Source: CAYQJL01 sp964612295 (GTDB lineage Bacteria; Eisenbacteria; RBG-16-71-46; CAIMUX01; WJJG01). Taken from it: a stretch of DNA of 64,000 nt. The stretch lies in assembly GCA_964612295.1 (NCBI GenBank), contig CAZTDY010000004.1:1-64000 (forward strand), given 5' to 3'. Below are positions 52,956 to 62,579 of this stretch, piece by piece (positions within the stretch are counted from its first letter, which is position 1; every line of letters starts with the position of its first letter). The notes under the pieces were generated by a model, which saw only the letters and a program-made list of their open reading frames with translations, ran no database searches and was not told the DNA's origin. The position numbers were made by a program, and so were the translations under genes.

Positions 52956-54911
52956 TCACCGCAGGTCCAGGTTCTTCATCAGCCGGGACAGGTACGCGGG
53001 GCTCAGACCGAGGTTTCTCGCCGCTGTGGCCTGGATGCCGTCGGCCTCATCGATGGCCTCCTGGATCACCTGCTTCCTCAGCTCGCGGATCTTATCGTGA
53101 TAGCCGGTGACGGAGCGATCGAGCGCCAGCGAGGACCGCGATGGACCGAGGGTCAGGTCGGATGCCTCGATCCACGAGCCGGTTGCCAGGACGACCGCCC
53201 TCTCGATTGCGTTTCTCAGTTCCCGCACATTGCCGGGCCAGTCATAGCTCTTGAGCAGTGCGCGTGCATCCCGAGAGAAACCCCGGAAGTCCCTTCCTGT
53301 TTCCCGCATGCAGTCGCGCAAGAAATCGGCCGCGAGGATCGGAATGTCCTGCCGCCGTTCCCGCAGCGGCGGCATTTCGATCTCGATCACGCGCAACCGG
53401 TAGAAAAGGTCCTCCCGGAAGCGGCCCCGATGCACCTCTGCCGCCAGGTCTCGATTCGTCGCCGCGATGATCCGGACATCGACCCGGATGGGCCGGGTCC
53501 CGCCCACCCGCTCGAACTCTCGCTCTTGCAGGAAGCGCAGAAGTTTGACCTGGAGATCGGAAGCCAGCTCGCCAATCTCGTCGAGAAACACGGTGCCGCC
53601 GTCGGCCAGCTCGAGGCGCCCGATCTTCTGCCGGATGGCCCCCGTGAAGGCTCCTTTTTCATGTCCGAAGAGGTCGCTGTGCAAGAGCTGCTCGGCGAGG
53701 ACGGCGCAATTGACGATGACGATCGGCTTTGTCTTGCGAGGGCTCCAGCGGTGGATGCTGCGCGCCAGCACCTCCTTGCCGGTTCCGCTTTCCCCCAGGA
53801 TGAGCACCGTCGCATTGCTGTCGGCCGCCCGGCGACCGGTCTCGGCGACATGCCTGATCGCCGCGCTGTCGCCGATCAGCGTGGGCTCTCCCTCTTCGGC
53901 CTGCTCCTCCAAGAACTCCACGCGCCGACGCAGCGATGACATCAGATGGAAATTCTCGATGATCACCGAAGCCTGGTTGCCTATCGCCCTCAGGAGCCAC
54001 AGATCTTCGTCGGTGAATCCCCTCGGAATGGACTGATTGTCTAAGTAAAACACGCCCAGAAGCTCGTCGCCCCGAATGAGCGGCACGCACATTACCGAAC
54101 GAATCTCATGACCGACAATGCTTGGGGCATCCTTCAGCCGCGGATCGATCCTCGCGTCCGTGCCGAGTAGCGACGATCTCTCTCTGCATACCCGTTCAAT
54201 GATGGTTCTGCTCATGGGCAGATCACATCGTTCCACGCGAGTAGAGTGAACGACGGCCGCCTGGACAAACTCCCCGGTCATCGAGTCCTGCAAGGCAATG
54301 CAAGCCCGCTGGGCAGCGAAACTCCGAACCAGCAACTCGCAGATACGACTGAGCAGAATCGATTGATCCACATTGGTGACCATGATCTGGGTCATCTGGT
54401 GGAGGGCGCCCAGATGCTGTTGGAGCTTTCGCATCAAGGAGGCATGGCCGGCCGAGCCCTGAGTGATCGAGGGCGGCAGAGTCTCATCGGCGAGCCGGGC
54501 TCTGAGGGTGATCGTCTTGCCTCGGTCTTCGTCGGTGAGAAGCGCGATGTCCGAAATAGGTGGTGTCACGGGGACGTCCTCACTGGTCGCCAGAAAGACG
54601 TAGCGATGATCGGCGATCCGAATCTCCTCGCCGTTTTGAAGAGTGTGCTCTTGGATCAGCGCGTCGTTGACGCGAGTTCCATTTTGGCTCTCCAGATCAA
54701 TCAACATGAAAGAACCGTGCCGCGGGACGATCTTGGCGTGGCGCCGGGAGACGCGGGGGTCCCGAACCACGACCTCGATGGAGTTTGTTCGGCCGAAGGT
54801 GGTTTCGTTGTTTCCCAGTGGAATCTCGAGACCGACGGACCTCCCCGCGATGCAGAGAAGATGGCTGGCGGGGGGCGTCACGGATCGATCGGGCTTTCGG
54901 TCACTTGGCAT
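52956..54911 (-). CDS. FHA-GAF-AAA+ sigma-54-dependent activator
   Basis: 651 aa; GGGAGGA precedes the ATG. Residues 18-110 are an FHA domain (TFGRTNSIEVVV, SRRHAKI, SQNGTRVND), which binds phospho-Thr peptides. Residues about 165-335 are GAF. The AAA+ part has Walker A GESGTGKE, the sigma-54 loop GAFTGA, GGTVFLDEIGEL and SYDWPGNVRELRNAIERA. The C-terminus is a Fis-type helix-turn-helix (IQATAARNLGLSPAYLSRLMKNLDLR). The FHA domain suggests control by Ser/Thr phosphorylation; a Ser/Thr kinase gene lies 5 kb away (60100-61581), though broken. Confidence 0.93.
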   Translation of the reverse strand: MPSDRKPDRSVTPPASHLLCIAGRSVGLEIPLGNNETTFGRTNSIEVVVRDPRVSRRHAKIVPRHGSFMLIDLESQNGTRVNDALIQEHTLQNGEEIRIADHRYVFLATSEDVPVTPPISDIALLTDEDRGKTITLRARLADETLPPSITQGSAGHASLMRKLQQHLGALHQMTQIMVTNVDQSILLSRICELLVRSFAAQRACIALQDSMTGEFVQAAVVHSTRVERCDLPMSRTIIERVCRERSSLLGTDARIDPRLKDAPSIVGHEIRSVMCVPLIRGDELLGVFYLDNQSIPRGFTDEDLWLLRAIGNQASVIIENFHLMSSLRRRVEFLEEQAEEGEPTLIGDSAAIRHVAETGRRAADSNATVLILGESGTGKEVLARSIHRWSPRKTKPIVIVNCAVLAEQLLHSDLFGHEKGAFTGAIRQKIGRLELADGGTVFLDEIGELASDLQVKLLRFLQEREFERVGGTRPIRVDVRIIAATNRDLAAEVHRGRFREDLFYRLRVIEIEMPPLRERRQDIPILAADFLRDCMRETGRDFRGFSRDARALLKSYDWPGNVRELRNAIERAVVLATGSWIEASDLTLGPSRSSLALDRSVTGYHDKIRELRKQVIQEAIDEADGIQATAARNLGLSPAYLSRLMKNLDLR

Positions 54912-55206
54912 GGCTCCTCCCTAACGTTGTCTTAAGAGTAAACACCCCTATTGGCTAAAAGGATAAGTTCAAAATCGCTTCTTCGTGGCGGCGTAACCAC
55001 ACGCCCTTCTTCTTGTATCCATAACCTCCTACATAACAGTGCTTAGGCCGGCCAGCCCAACGAGAGCACACATCCTTCACGTGCGGCACGAGAATTGCCC
55101 CACCCTGGACCGTGAGAGTGTCATCGATGAAGAACACGAGAGGGAGGCTGCCATGCAAATCAAGCGACGAAGGGGTATGGGAGACGACCGAGAAGGAGGA
55201 GACGAA

Positions 55207-57837
55207 ATGAACCATCGGCTGTTGCACGGGGTGTCCCTACTGACGCTCCTCATCGTTGCTTCATCTGCAGCCTATGCAGATGTTGCCAGTACGTTCGACG
55301 CCGACCCGGAGGGTTGGTACGGAACAAATGCTTCCGCTGTTACACACATGGCGTCAGGAGGAAACCCCGGAGGGTATCTTCTGCACGACGAAGGTGAAGA
55401 TCAGGTCCTGGTGGACATCGTTGCTCCACAGGAGTTCCTCGGAAGCTGGAATATTTACGAGAACGGCTCCATCCGATTCGACCACGCGCTCTTCACCGCC
55501 GTCCTCGGTGATAGCGGGGGATACAGGCCCTACGGGATCACGCTTAAGGGCTCCGCCCAAGACTCTGCGGAGTGGATAGGTCCCACTCCTACCGACGTGA
55601 CTGATTGGCTGAGGTTCTATGTCCCCATCAGGGAGTCGGCCTGGGATGTAATGCACGGTACCTGGTCCGAGCTACTGGACAACGTGACGGAGTTCAGAAT
55701 TAGGATCGAGGTTGTTGCGGGAGAAGACACCGAGGGCATCGACAACGTACTTCTCAGAGAACCTGCTCCCATCCTCGTCGCTCTGGACGGCTCGGGTGAC
55801 TTCACGACGATTCAAGAAGCAATCGATATCGCAAGCGATGGCGATGTCATCGAACTTGCTGACGGTATGTACACAGGAGATGGGAACCGAGATCTCGATT
55901 ACCTCGGCAAGGCGATCACGATCCGCTCGGCAAGCGGGAATCCGTCGGCCTGCGAAATCGACTGCGAGGGCTCCTCTGGTGACCGGCACCGGGGTGTCTG
56001 GTTTCAGTCGGGAGAGGGGCCCGGCTCGGTTCTCGAGGGGATCGAGATCAACCACGGATACGCCCCCGATCTTGGCGATGGTCAACCCGACGGAGGCGCG
56101 GTTCGAATCGGAACTCTGACCATCCCGGCATCACCGACAATCATCAACTGTGTCTTCTCCGGCTGCATTGCCACCGACGACGGTGGCGCGGTGAATATCG
56201 ATCCTGGCTCCAGCCCGACCCTGACCGGCTGCGTGATTCAGTACAACGGTTCCGGAGATAAGGGCGGCGGAATCCAGGTGACACAGCCCAGCGCCCCGTC
56301 GTTCATCGATTGCCATTTCAAGGAGAACTGGGCCAACACCCACGGTGGAGGGATCTTCCTGAACAACGGAGTAAGCGCGTTGATCGAATCCTGTGTCTTT
56401 TCTGGCAAAGTGGCCATCGAGGACGGGGGTGCGATCGTTAGCTGGGGTTCGAACCCTGTAATCACAGATTGCCTGATCTACTCAAACGAGGCTTGGGGTG
56501 ACGACGGGGGAATTCGCGTTGTCGGACAGTCTCCGCAGATAGACCGATGCACCTTCTACATGAATGAGGGTGCCAACTCTGGCGGAATCTCTTCCCTTAG
56601 CAGCGCCAACGTATCGGTCACCAATACGATCATCATGGGAAGCGTATCTGGTGCCGCTATCTATTGCACCACGGGAAGCGTCTCACTGGATTGCTGCGAT
56701 CTGTACGACAACGACGCTGGGGACTTCGTGGGATGTGTTGCCGGAATGGAGGGGGTAGATGGCAATTTCTCGGCCGACCCTCTGTTCTGCGATTCCTCCC
56801 CTTGGGATGACTTCTCGCTGACAGGCCATTCTCCCTGCTTGGCCGGCCCCTGTGGGCAGGTGGGAGCGGCCGGTCGAGGCTGTTTCGACACGTGGCCGAT
56901 CATCGCGAGCATCACCGATGTGGGCAATGATCAGGGTCGCCAGATTCGTCTTCGCTGGGAGCGGGCGCAGTACGATGAGGAAAGCCCCGCCGGGCCCGCG
57001 ATCACCGACTACGGGATCTACCGGCGGCAAGATGGGTATAGGTGCGATGGCGGCAAGCTGCCGGTCCCCGGAGAGCGAAGCGATGGGTGGGACTACCTGG
57101 CTACCGTTCCCGCCCGGGGAGATTCAATCTATCAGTACATAGCACCGACGCTGTGCGATTCGACCGTTGCCGAAGGGATGTGCTGGTCGGTCTTCTTTGT
57201 GAGCGCGATGACCGACGATCCGTTGGTCTACTACGATTCGCCGCCGGATAGCGGCTACTCAGTTGACAATCTCGCGCCAGATCCTCCCATGAATCTGCGG
57301 TGGGAGGGATCATCGCTGCTGGCTTGGGATGAAGCTGAAGTGGAAGACTTCGACTACTTCACCATCTACGGGTCGGCGACCGAGGTGTTCGATGAAACCG
57401 CGGAGCTCATTGGTTACACAGTCGACACGAGCATGGATGTAGCGGACGAGATCTACTCCTACTACCATGTGACGACCAGCGACTTTAACGGAAATGAGGG
57501 ACTGCCATCCTCGATCGATAGGTCAGGGGCAGACGCAGGTGAAGCATCCAGGATTCCCGAGGCTTTGACTCTTTGGCCGGTGCGACCGAACCCGTTTACA
57601 GAGGGGGCGGCTGTCAGGTTCGATCTACCCTCCGCGACACCGGTGCGGTTGCAGGTGTTTGATCCCAGCGGTCGCAGAATCGCGACGCTCATGGATGGGG
57701 TCTCAGAGGTGGGACGGCACATGGTGTCTTGGGATGGCCGGCATATGAACGGACAGCGCGTCGGAGCGGGGGTCTACTTCATCAAGCTGGAGACACCGGG
57801 ATTCGAGGCGACGGAGCGGACTATTCGCGTGCAATAG
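55207..57837 (+). CDS. Secreted laminin-B-like/beta-helix/Fn3 protein with FlgD-like C-terminal domain
   Basis: 876 aa from the ATG at 55207 (AAGGAGG upstream). Signal peptide ends near AYADV. Residues about 28-180 resemble a laminin B (domain IV) module (FDADPEGWYG, EWIGPTPTDVTDWLRFYVP). Residues about 190-570 are a right-handed beta-helix: LVALDGSGDFTTIQEAID, SPTIINCVFSGC, NPVITDCLIYSNEAWGDDGG. An Fn3-type part (about 580-780) and a FlgD/Por-secretion-like domain (VRPNPFTEG...GAGVYFIKL) follow. It is a paralogue of the interrupted protein at 27153-28139, and here the helix is intact. Confidence 0.82.
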   Translation: MNHRLLHGVSLLTLLIVASSAAYADVASTFDADPEGWYGTNASAVTHMASGGNPGGYLLHDEGEDQVLVDIVAPQEFLGSWNIYENGSIRFDHALFTAVLGDSGGYRPYGITLKGSAQDSAEWIGPTPTDVTDWLRFYVPIRESAWDVMHGTWSELLDNVTEFRIRIEVVAGEDTEGIDNVLLREPAPILVALDGSGDFTTIQEAIDIASDGDVIELADGMYTGDGNRDLDYLGKAITIRSASGNPSACEIDCEGSSGDRHRGVWFQSGEGPGSVLEGIEINHGYAPDLGDGQPDGGAVRIGTLTIPASPTIINCVFSGCIATDDGGAVNIDPGSSPTLTGCVIQYNGSGDKGGGIQVTQPSAPSFIDCHFKENWANTHGGGIFLNNGVSALIESCVFSGKVAIEDGGAIVSWGSNPVITDCLIYSNEAWGDDGGIRVVGQSPQIDRCTFYMNEGANSGGISSLSSANVSVTNTIIMGSVSGAAIYCTTGSVSLDCCDLYDNDAGDFVGCVAGMEGVDGNFSADPLFCDSSPWDDFSLTGHSPCLAGPCGQVGAAGRGCFDTWPIIASITDVGNDQGRQIRLRWERAQYDEESPAGPAITDYGIYRRQDGYRCDGGKLPVPGERSDGWDYLATVPARGDSIYQYIAPTLCDSTVAEGMCWSVFFVSAMTDDPLVYYDSPPDSGYSVDNLAPDPPMNLRWEGSSLLAWDEAEVEDFDYFTIYGSATEVFDETAELIGYTVDTSMDVADEIYSYYHVTTSDFNGNEGLPSSIDRSGADAGEASRIPEALTLWPVRPNPFTEGAAVRFDLPSATPVRLQVFDPSGRRIATLMDGVSEVGRHMVSWDGRHMNGQRVGAGVYFIKLETPGFEATERTIRVQ

Positions 57838-57885
57838 TGCAGATGGACTAATCGATCGATTGTTGAGGATTGACTGTGGCGTGCA

Positions 57886-57911
57886 AAGGGCGATCCTTCG
57901 GGATCGCCCTT
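57886..57911. terminator. Perfect UUCG hairpin between convergent genes
   Basis: 11-bp stem AAGGGCGATCC / GGATCGCCCTT with a TTCG tetraloop. No T-run on either side. Its position between converging stops (57837 and 57939) suits a bidirectional end. Confidence 0.5.
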
Positions 57912-57938
57912 CGCCATTGCGGGGAGTTCACGAGGGAA

Positions 57939-59270
57939 CTATGGGGTCGCCATCTCCCGCAGTCGTCTAGCGGCGTCAATGAGACTTGGGCCACGCTCTT
58001 CTCGGGGACCCTGAATGTGCCGGTAGCTAAGCCGTCCCGTGAAACGGTCCCGAACGTAGATCCCGGTGTTGTAGAGCATCTCCTCGTTGTCCTCGTGAAG
58101 ATGCGTCAGCCGCAGCGCAATCTCTCGCACATCATCGTCAAGATCGACCATCGCTTGAAGGCTGTCCCGGACATCCGCGGCGAGGATCAGGTCATCGAAC
58201 AGTTGCTCAACCAAGGTCAGCGCTTGCTCTTCACCGGGGTCCCAGACAGCAAATGCTCGTTTCTCCGGCAGCGTCAACGATCTCGGGGCGCGCCGCCGGG
58301 CCGCATCGACAATATCAACCGGCCAGGTCCGGGCCTTCTCGGAGCCTTGGATCGACACCACAGTTTGGCCATCCGTACTGAAGCCCAGTTTGCTCCCCTC
58401 AGGATCAAAGGCCTCGGGAATCACAAGCAGCGCCTGATCCGTGGAGCAGGTGGCCAGGTGCTTCTTGTCTTCACTGAAAGCGACCGAAATCACAGTCGAC
58501 GCGTGACCTGAAAATTCGAGCTCAACCTCGCCGGTTTCAACCCCCCTGACGTCAAGGTGGCCAAACTCCCAGGCCAACATCACGGAATGATTGCCCTCGA
58601 TGAAGAAAGCACCTCTGAGTTGTCCGTGCTTTGACTCGATCACCTTAATGAGTTCCCCAGTGCTCACACTGTACACCCGAGCCTCACCACCACCCATCCA
58701 ACCGGCGCCCGACCCGGTGATCAGCAAGCTCCCGTCCTCACTGAAGCGCCCACCGACGACATCGTATGATTGCTCGAGGACATGCTCCTCGGTGACTCCG
58801 TGAGATGACGGCGAATACAATACTGCCTGAGGGGTGTTCCTGAGGAGTACCAGCCGGGCTCCGCTGGGATGGGTGATATCATATCGGCTGAAGGTTAGGC
58901 GGTGCCTCTGTCCTGTGACGCAGTCCGGAGGCACGGCCGACATGCGAGTGTTCCAGATTCGCATCGTTCCGTCTTCGGATATGGTTGCCAGCTTGCCGGC
59001 ATCAGGACTGAAGCTCACCTCGTGAAGACCGCTTTCGTGACCGCGCAGAACCGCCAACTCCTCGCCGGTGGAAGCACTCCAGAGGCGGGCCGTATTGTCG
59101 AAGGCTGCGGTCGCAAGCAGGGAGCCGTCGGGGCTGAAGCGAATGAGCCGCACAGTATTGGTGTGACCCCGCAGCTCGAGAGGGGGGGGTACCATCGGCC
59201 ACTCGCCAAACTCGCGAGACCGGATCTCCCCAAGTCGCCGTGACCAAGCTGCCGTCGGGACTAAACACAA
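57939..59270 (-). pseudogene. WD40 propeller of the kinase-WD40 protein, distal part in shifted frame
   Basis: The reading holds WD40 blades LELRGHTNTVRLIRFSPDGSLLATAAFDNTARLW and LRGHESGLHEVSFSPDAGKLATISEDGTMRIW, then weaker blades and a C-terminal region ending RLREMATP. Its first 30 or so codons are out-of-frame overlap with the proximal WD40 part. Removing one C from the C8 tract at 59182-59189 joins VADGTPP to LELRGHTN in one continuous frame. The start codon here is probably not used. It is the end of the gene that begins at 61581. Confidence 0.72.
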
Positions 59271-60099
59271 CCTCGCGAACTGAGATCGACACGCTACCGA
59301 TCGTGTCGATCCTCCTCAGCATCTCCCCGGTGTCCGGATTCCACAGACGGAGGGTGTTGTCATCCGCGACCGAAGCCACAACGCTCCCGTCCGGGCTGAA
59401 CTCGATCCAGCGAACGTCATCTGTGTGACCGCGAAGCACCTGTAGTTCCGAGCCGGTCTGGGAATCCCACAGCCGGGCGGTACGATCCTGCGAGGCGGTC
59501 GCCACCATCCGCCCGTCCGGGCTGAAGGCGACCCCCCACATGCAGAAGGGTGTGTGTCCCTTGCATACGCTTAGCAGTTCCCCTGAATCGACACTCCAGA
59601 TACGTGCCTTGCCGTCCCGCGACCCAGTAGCGACCCGCTGGCCATCAGGGCTGAAGGTCACGACATCTGCGTACATGTCTTCGCCCGGAAATTCATGCAG
59701 AATCTCACCGGTGTGCGCATCGAAGATCCTGGTCATTCCCTGCTCGCCGAGCGCCGCTACGTGTTGGCCTGTGGGACTACACACTCCGTATTTCGTTAGA
59801 TAGACACTCCCAGGGCGACCGTTCTCCCCGCCCAGGAGCACCAACTCCTCCCCTGTTCGGTTATCCCAGATGCGCGGTGTGTTATCGACGGTCGTGGTCA
59901 TGATACGCCCGTCTACCAATCCAAACGCCGCCGTCCTTCGGATGGCAGTATCCACATATTGCAGTTCGGGAATGAATGGATAGCGGCGATAAGGGATGGT
60001 CCTGAGCTCCCGGCAAACCTCGAGCGCAGACGCGAGGGCATTGTTGACCGCCAATCCCGGATACCGTTCGTGGGCCTCCAAGGCTAGTGCAAGAGCCAG
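59002..60099 (-). pseudogene. WD40 propeller of the kinase-WD40 protein, proximal part
   Basis: In frame with the kinase gene at 60100-61581 but separated from it by one TGA. The join reads LLDRNP, stop, LALALALEAHERYPGLAVNNALASALE, a helical link usual between kinase and propeller in these proteins. Blades follow: DNTPRIWDNRTGEELVLL, FSPDGQRVATGSRDGKARIW, FSPDGRMVATASQDRTARLW, FSPDGSVVASVADDNTLRLW. After the C8 tract at 59182-59189 the frame turns to non-WD40 sequence and stops at 59002. A restart at the ATG at 60081 is possible but has no clear ribosome site. Confidence 0.72.
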
Positions 60100-61581
60100 T
60101 CATGGATTGCGGTCCAGCAGCTGGCCGGATTCGGTCGCCAGCCGCATTCCATCGGAGCGCTGCAGGGCGGCGACTTTCTCATCGCGCTCTCCTTTGACCG
60201 CGGAGAGCTCTCTCTGTTGGAGATACAAGCGATGCCGTTCCCGGGCCGCTTCATCGTCCGGTTTGAGACCCAGCGCCGCGACCACCCGATCCAGCGCGGC
60301 ATCCCACTCCTGGCGACACGACAGTTCCTCCGCCTGTGCGAGCAGCCTGTGGAAATCACCGTCTCGCTGTATGTGCCTGACGACGGTAAATACTCCGAAG
60401 CAAAGGACTACGGCACTCACTGCAAGCACAGCCGTCATGAGGGAACGATGACGTTTGACCCACTTGAAGCTTCGGGTCACCGGCCCTGTGGGACGCGCCA
60501 GGATTGCCTCGCCGTTCAACCAGCGACGGAGGTCCGCCGCGAAGTCGGACATCGTCGCATAGCGGCGCACCGGTTCCTTCTCGATCGCCTTGAGAGTGAT
60601 CACGGCCAGGTCGCGGGGCACGCGAGGATTGACTTTGCGGGGGTCACTCGGTTCATGCCCGAGAACTTGTTTGAGGACCTCCAGTGATGTCTCGCCGCGA
60701 AACGGCCTCGCCAAGGTCAGCGCTTCATATAGGGCGATCCCCAGAGAGTAGATGTCGGTCCGGTGATCGATCCCGCCGGCCGGCCTGGCAATCTGTTCCG
60801 GAGAGACGTACGACGGTGTTCCCTCGAATTCGCCGGTGCGGGTCAGCTCCATAGCGCTTTCGACCTTCGCCAAGCCGAAGTCGGAGATCTTGGGAGAGCC
60901 CTCTCGGGTGAGGAGGATGTTCGAGGGTTTGACGTCCCGGTGGATGACGCCGTTGGCGTGGGCATGCCCCAGTGCCTCGGCCACCTTCACAAAAAGCGTC
61001 ACCGTCTCGTGGAAGTACCCCTTGGGAAGTTCGTCCCCATCGCGGGCCTCACCGAGCCGGTCCGAGAGCGTCCAGCCCCCTTCGATCAACTCCTGAGCGA
61101 TGTAGAGGATGCCGTCCTGTTCGCCCACAGCGTGGACAGCGACGATACCCGGGTGTCTTTGGCGCCCTCCGGCCTCGGCCTCTCCTTGGAACTTCGCCCG
61201 CTGGTCAGGGGAAGGGCTGAGGTGCGAGGCAAGGACTTTTAGAGCCACTCGTCGTTTGAGGGAGATCTGTTCCGCCTCGTACACGACGCCCATCCCGCCC
61301 CGGCCGATCTCCCGCAGAAGGCGGAAATCACCGAGCGTTTGCGTCGATTTCGCCAACGGAATGGTCTTCGAGTCGGCCGGATCACTCTCGGGGGTAGGTG
61401 AGCCGTGAGGGTCGGGCTGACTCTTCTTCTCTGCGAGAAATCGATCGATCTCACGGCGCAGCTCCGGGCCGCATTCCACATGAGTGCTGCAGAAGTCTTC
61501 AGGATCGACATCCTCTCCGCTCGCGAGGGATGCTTTGAATTCCTCGAAGGCTGCGGATGTCGAATCCGAATCGATAGGCAT
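60100..61581 (-). CDS. PknB-type Ser/Thr protein kinase with membrane segment, truncated by TGA
   Basis: 493 aa. A 90-residue N-terminal segment precedes the kinase: glycine loop IGRGGMGVVY, VALKVLA (Lys115), HRDVKPSN (214-221), DFGLA (234-238), GTPSYVSPEQ and TDIYSLGIALYEAL, so all catalytic residues are intact. One membrane helix follows (about 377-397, LMTAVLAVSAVVLCFGVF). Then a helical stretch ends at TGA after LLDRNP. Without the downstream propeller it would be a membrane kinase with a short outer tail. Three consistent WD40 segments downstream show that the original gene ran to 57939. Confidence 0.88.
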   Translation of the reverse strand: MPIDSDSTSAAFEEFKASLASGEDVDPEDFCSTHVECGPELRREIDRFLAEKKSQPDPHGSPTPESDPADSKTIPLAKSTQTLGDFRLLREIGRGGMGVVYEAEQISLKRRVALKVLASHLSPSPDQRAKFQGEAEAGGRQRHPGIVAVHAVGEQDGILYIAQELIEGGWTLSDRLGEARDGDELPKGYFHETVTLFVKVAEALGHAHANGVIHRDVKPSNILLTREGSPKISDFGLAKVESAMELTRTGEFEGTPSYVSPEQIARPAGGIDHRTDIYSLGIALYEALTLARPFRGETSLEVLKQVLGHEPSDPRKVNPRVPRDLAVITLKAIEKEPVRRYATMSDFAADLRRWLNGEAILARPTGPVTRSFKWVKRHRSLMTAVLAVSAVVLCFGVFTVVRHIQRDGDFHRLLAQAEELSCRQEWDAALDRVVAALGLKPDDEAARERHRLYLQQRELSAVKGERDEKVAALQRSDGMRLATESGQLLDRNP

Positions 61582-61634
61582 TCCCGGGGTTCCTGTCGCT
61601 GAATCAGTACGGTACCGACCACCAGAGGATGTCT

Positions 61635-61643
61635 ATCTTAGCA
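61635..61643 (-). promoter_or_regulatory. Extended -10 for the kinase gene
   Basis: On the minus strand TGCTAAGAT (TGn plus TAAGAT), about 54 bases before the ATG at 61581. The -35 region is poor. Confidence 0.33.
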
Positions 61644-61752
61644 CTCCGCCTGAGACTCGCGAAGGGACTTTCACAGAGCGGGAGCATACGCGAGGCCCGC
61701 ACCTTTAGCCCCGCGCTGCTCCCGAACCCCACCCGCGAGACTGCCCCGCGGG

Positions 61753-61875
61753 GGCGTAGCACCCTCCCCCACAGGTCCGGGAGGTCAAAAGCCTGGGGGG
61801 CGGGCTACGCAATGATCCGTAGCAATAAGCGGGCCAGGCCTGTCGGGCGGCGAAATCGCCCAACATACCTGGCCC
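61753..61875. repeat. Pair of long inverted repeats
   Basis: First, imperfect arms GCGTAGC...CAGG / CCTGG...GCTACGC span 61753-61810. Second, nested arms GGGCCAGG (61831-61838) / CCTGGCCC (61868-61875) and GGGCG / CGCCC enclose a small loop. Either could fold as RNA; the second may end the gene at 61932 (-). Confidence 0.5.
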
Positions 61876-61931
61876 TCAGTGCCTCTTGCCGCGGGACTGT
61901 CAGTGAACAACGGGTGTTCGTTCAGTCCCGG

Positions 61932-62543
61932 TCAATTACTGGTCGCGAGTTTTGTGACGAGATCGTAGTCGATCGCCTCGGCATAGGCGGTGACGTCCTC
62001 GAGCGTGGCATCCGAACCCCGCACGGTGATGAGAACGCTGTTTGCCACAACGATGTTGATCTCACCCGAGTTGTCGCCCTTGTCGAAGTTGACGATGGCC
62101 TTCTTGCCCTTGATGCGCGTCAACTTCTGTCCCGACGAGGTCACCATGACCGGGTTGTTGATCATCATCAGCGCGCCCTGCAGCATGGGCGTATCACTAA
62201 GGATGGTGATCTCCACGTTCGTGCTCTTCTTCGTGTAGCTGCGCGCGGCGGAGATCCCGCCCCCAAACATGGCCCCGCCCATCGCGGTGGTTTCGACATC
62301 CTCGGCCTCCCAACCCTTCAGCGGGGCCGGAAGAGCCTCGGACACCCGGCCGGCCTGCAGCTGGCGGATCTGCGCAGCCGCGAAGTCGAGTCCCGATGCC
62401 GCACCCGAATAGTCACCCGCCTTGTACAACTTCACCGCCTCTTCGATCTCGACGAGAATATCATCGGCACCGGCAACCCCACCCAACACGAAGACTCCGG
62501 CCAAAGCCATCGTCGTCCACTTTCTCAGTTGTTTGAAGAACAT
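61932..62543 (-). CDS. Secreted protein of unknown function
   Basis: 203 aa; GAGGAGGGG lies 3-4 bases before the ATG. Signal peptide ends near GVAGADD. Residues 27-60 form a short TPR-like pair (EAVKLYKAGDYSGAASGLDFAAAQI). The rest alternates beta strands: NVEITILSDTPMLQGALMMINN, GQKLTRIKGKKAIVNFDKGDNSGEINIVVANSVLITVRGS. The repeated pattern suggests a small periplasmic beta-rich domain. I do not recognise a named family. No partner is evident; the next gene upstream is a methyltransferase 36 bases away. Confidence 0.7.
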   Translation of the reverse strand: MFFKQLRKWTTMALAGVFVLGGVAGADDILVEIEEAVKLYKAGDYSGAASGLDFAAAQIRQLQAGRVSEALPAPLKGWEAEDVETTAMGGAMFGGGISAARSYTKKSTNVEITILSDTPMLQGALMMINNPVMVTSSGQKLTRIKGKKAIVNFDKGDNSGEINIVVANSVLITVRGSDATLEDVTAYAEAIDYDLVTKLATSN

Positions 62544-62579
62544 GTTCCCCTCCTCGGTCTCCTGGTATCTGTTCGCGTG

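Larger units (their letters stand above)
61582..61931. other. Intergenic region with kinase promoter zone and GC-rich hairpins
   Basis: It contains the AGGAA ribosome site of the kinase gene, an extended -10 (61635-61643) and a highly structured block (61753-61875). No gene seen. Confidence 0.45.

Noticed and set aside
54955..55227. 90-codon minus-strand reading upstream of the secreted laminin-B/beta-helix gene
   Set aside because: No ribosome site or known motif; it overlaps the start of a well-supported gene on the other strand.
60100..60102. TGA between kinase and WD40 parts as a selenocysteine codon
   Set aside because: Only a weak 4-bp hairpin can be drawn after it, the helical linker has no redox context, and the gene has a second lesion, so decay or error is simpler.
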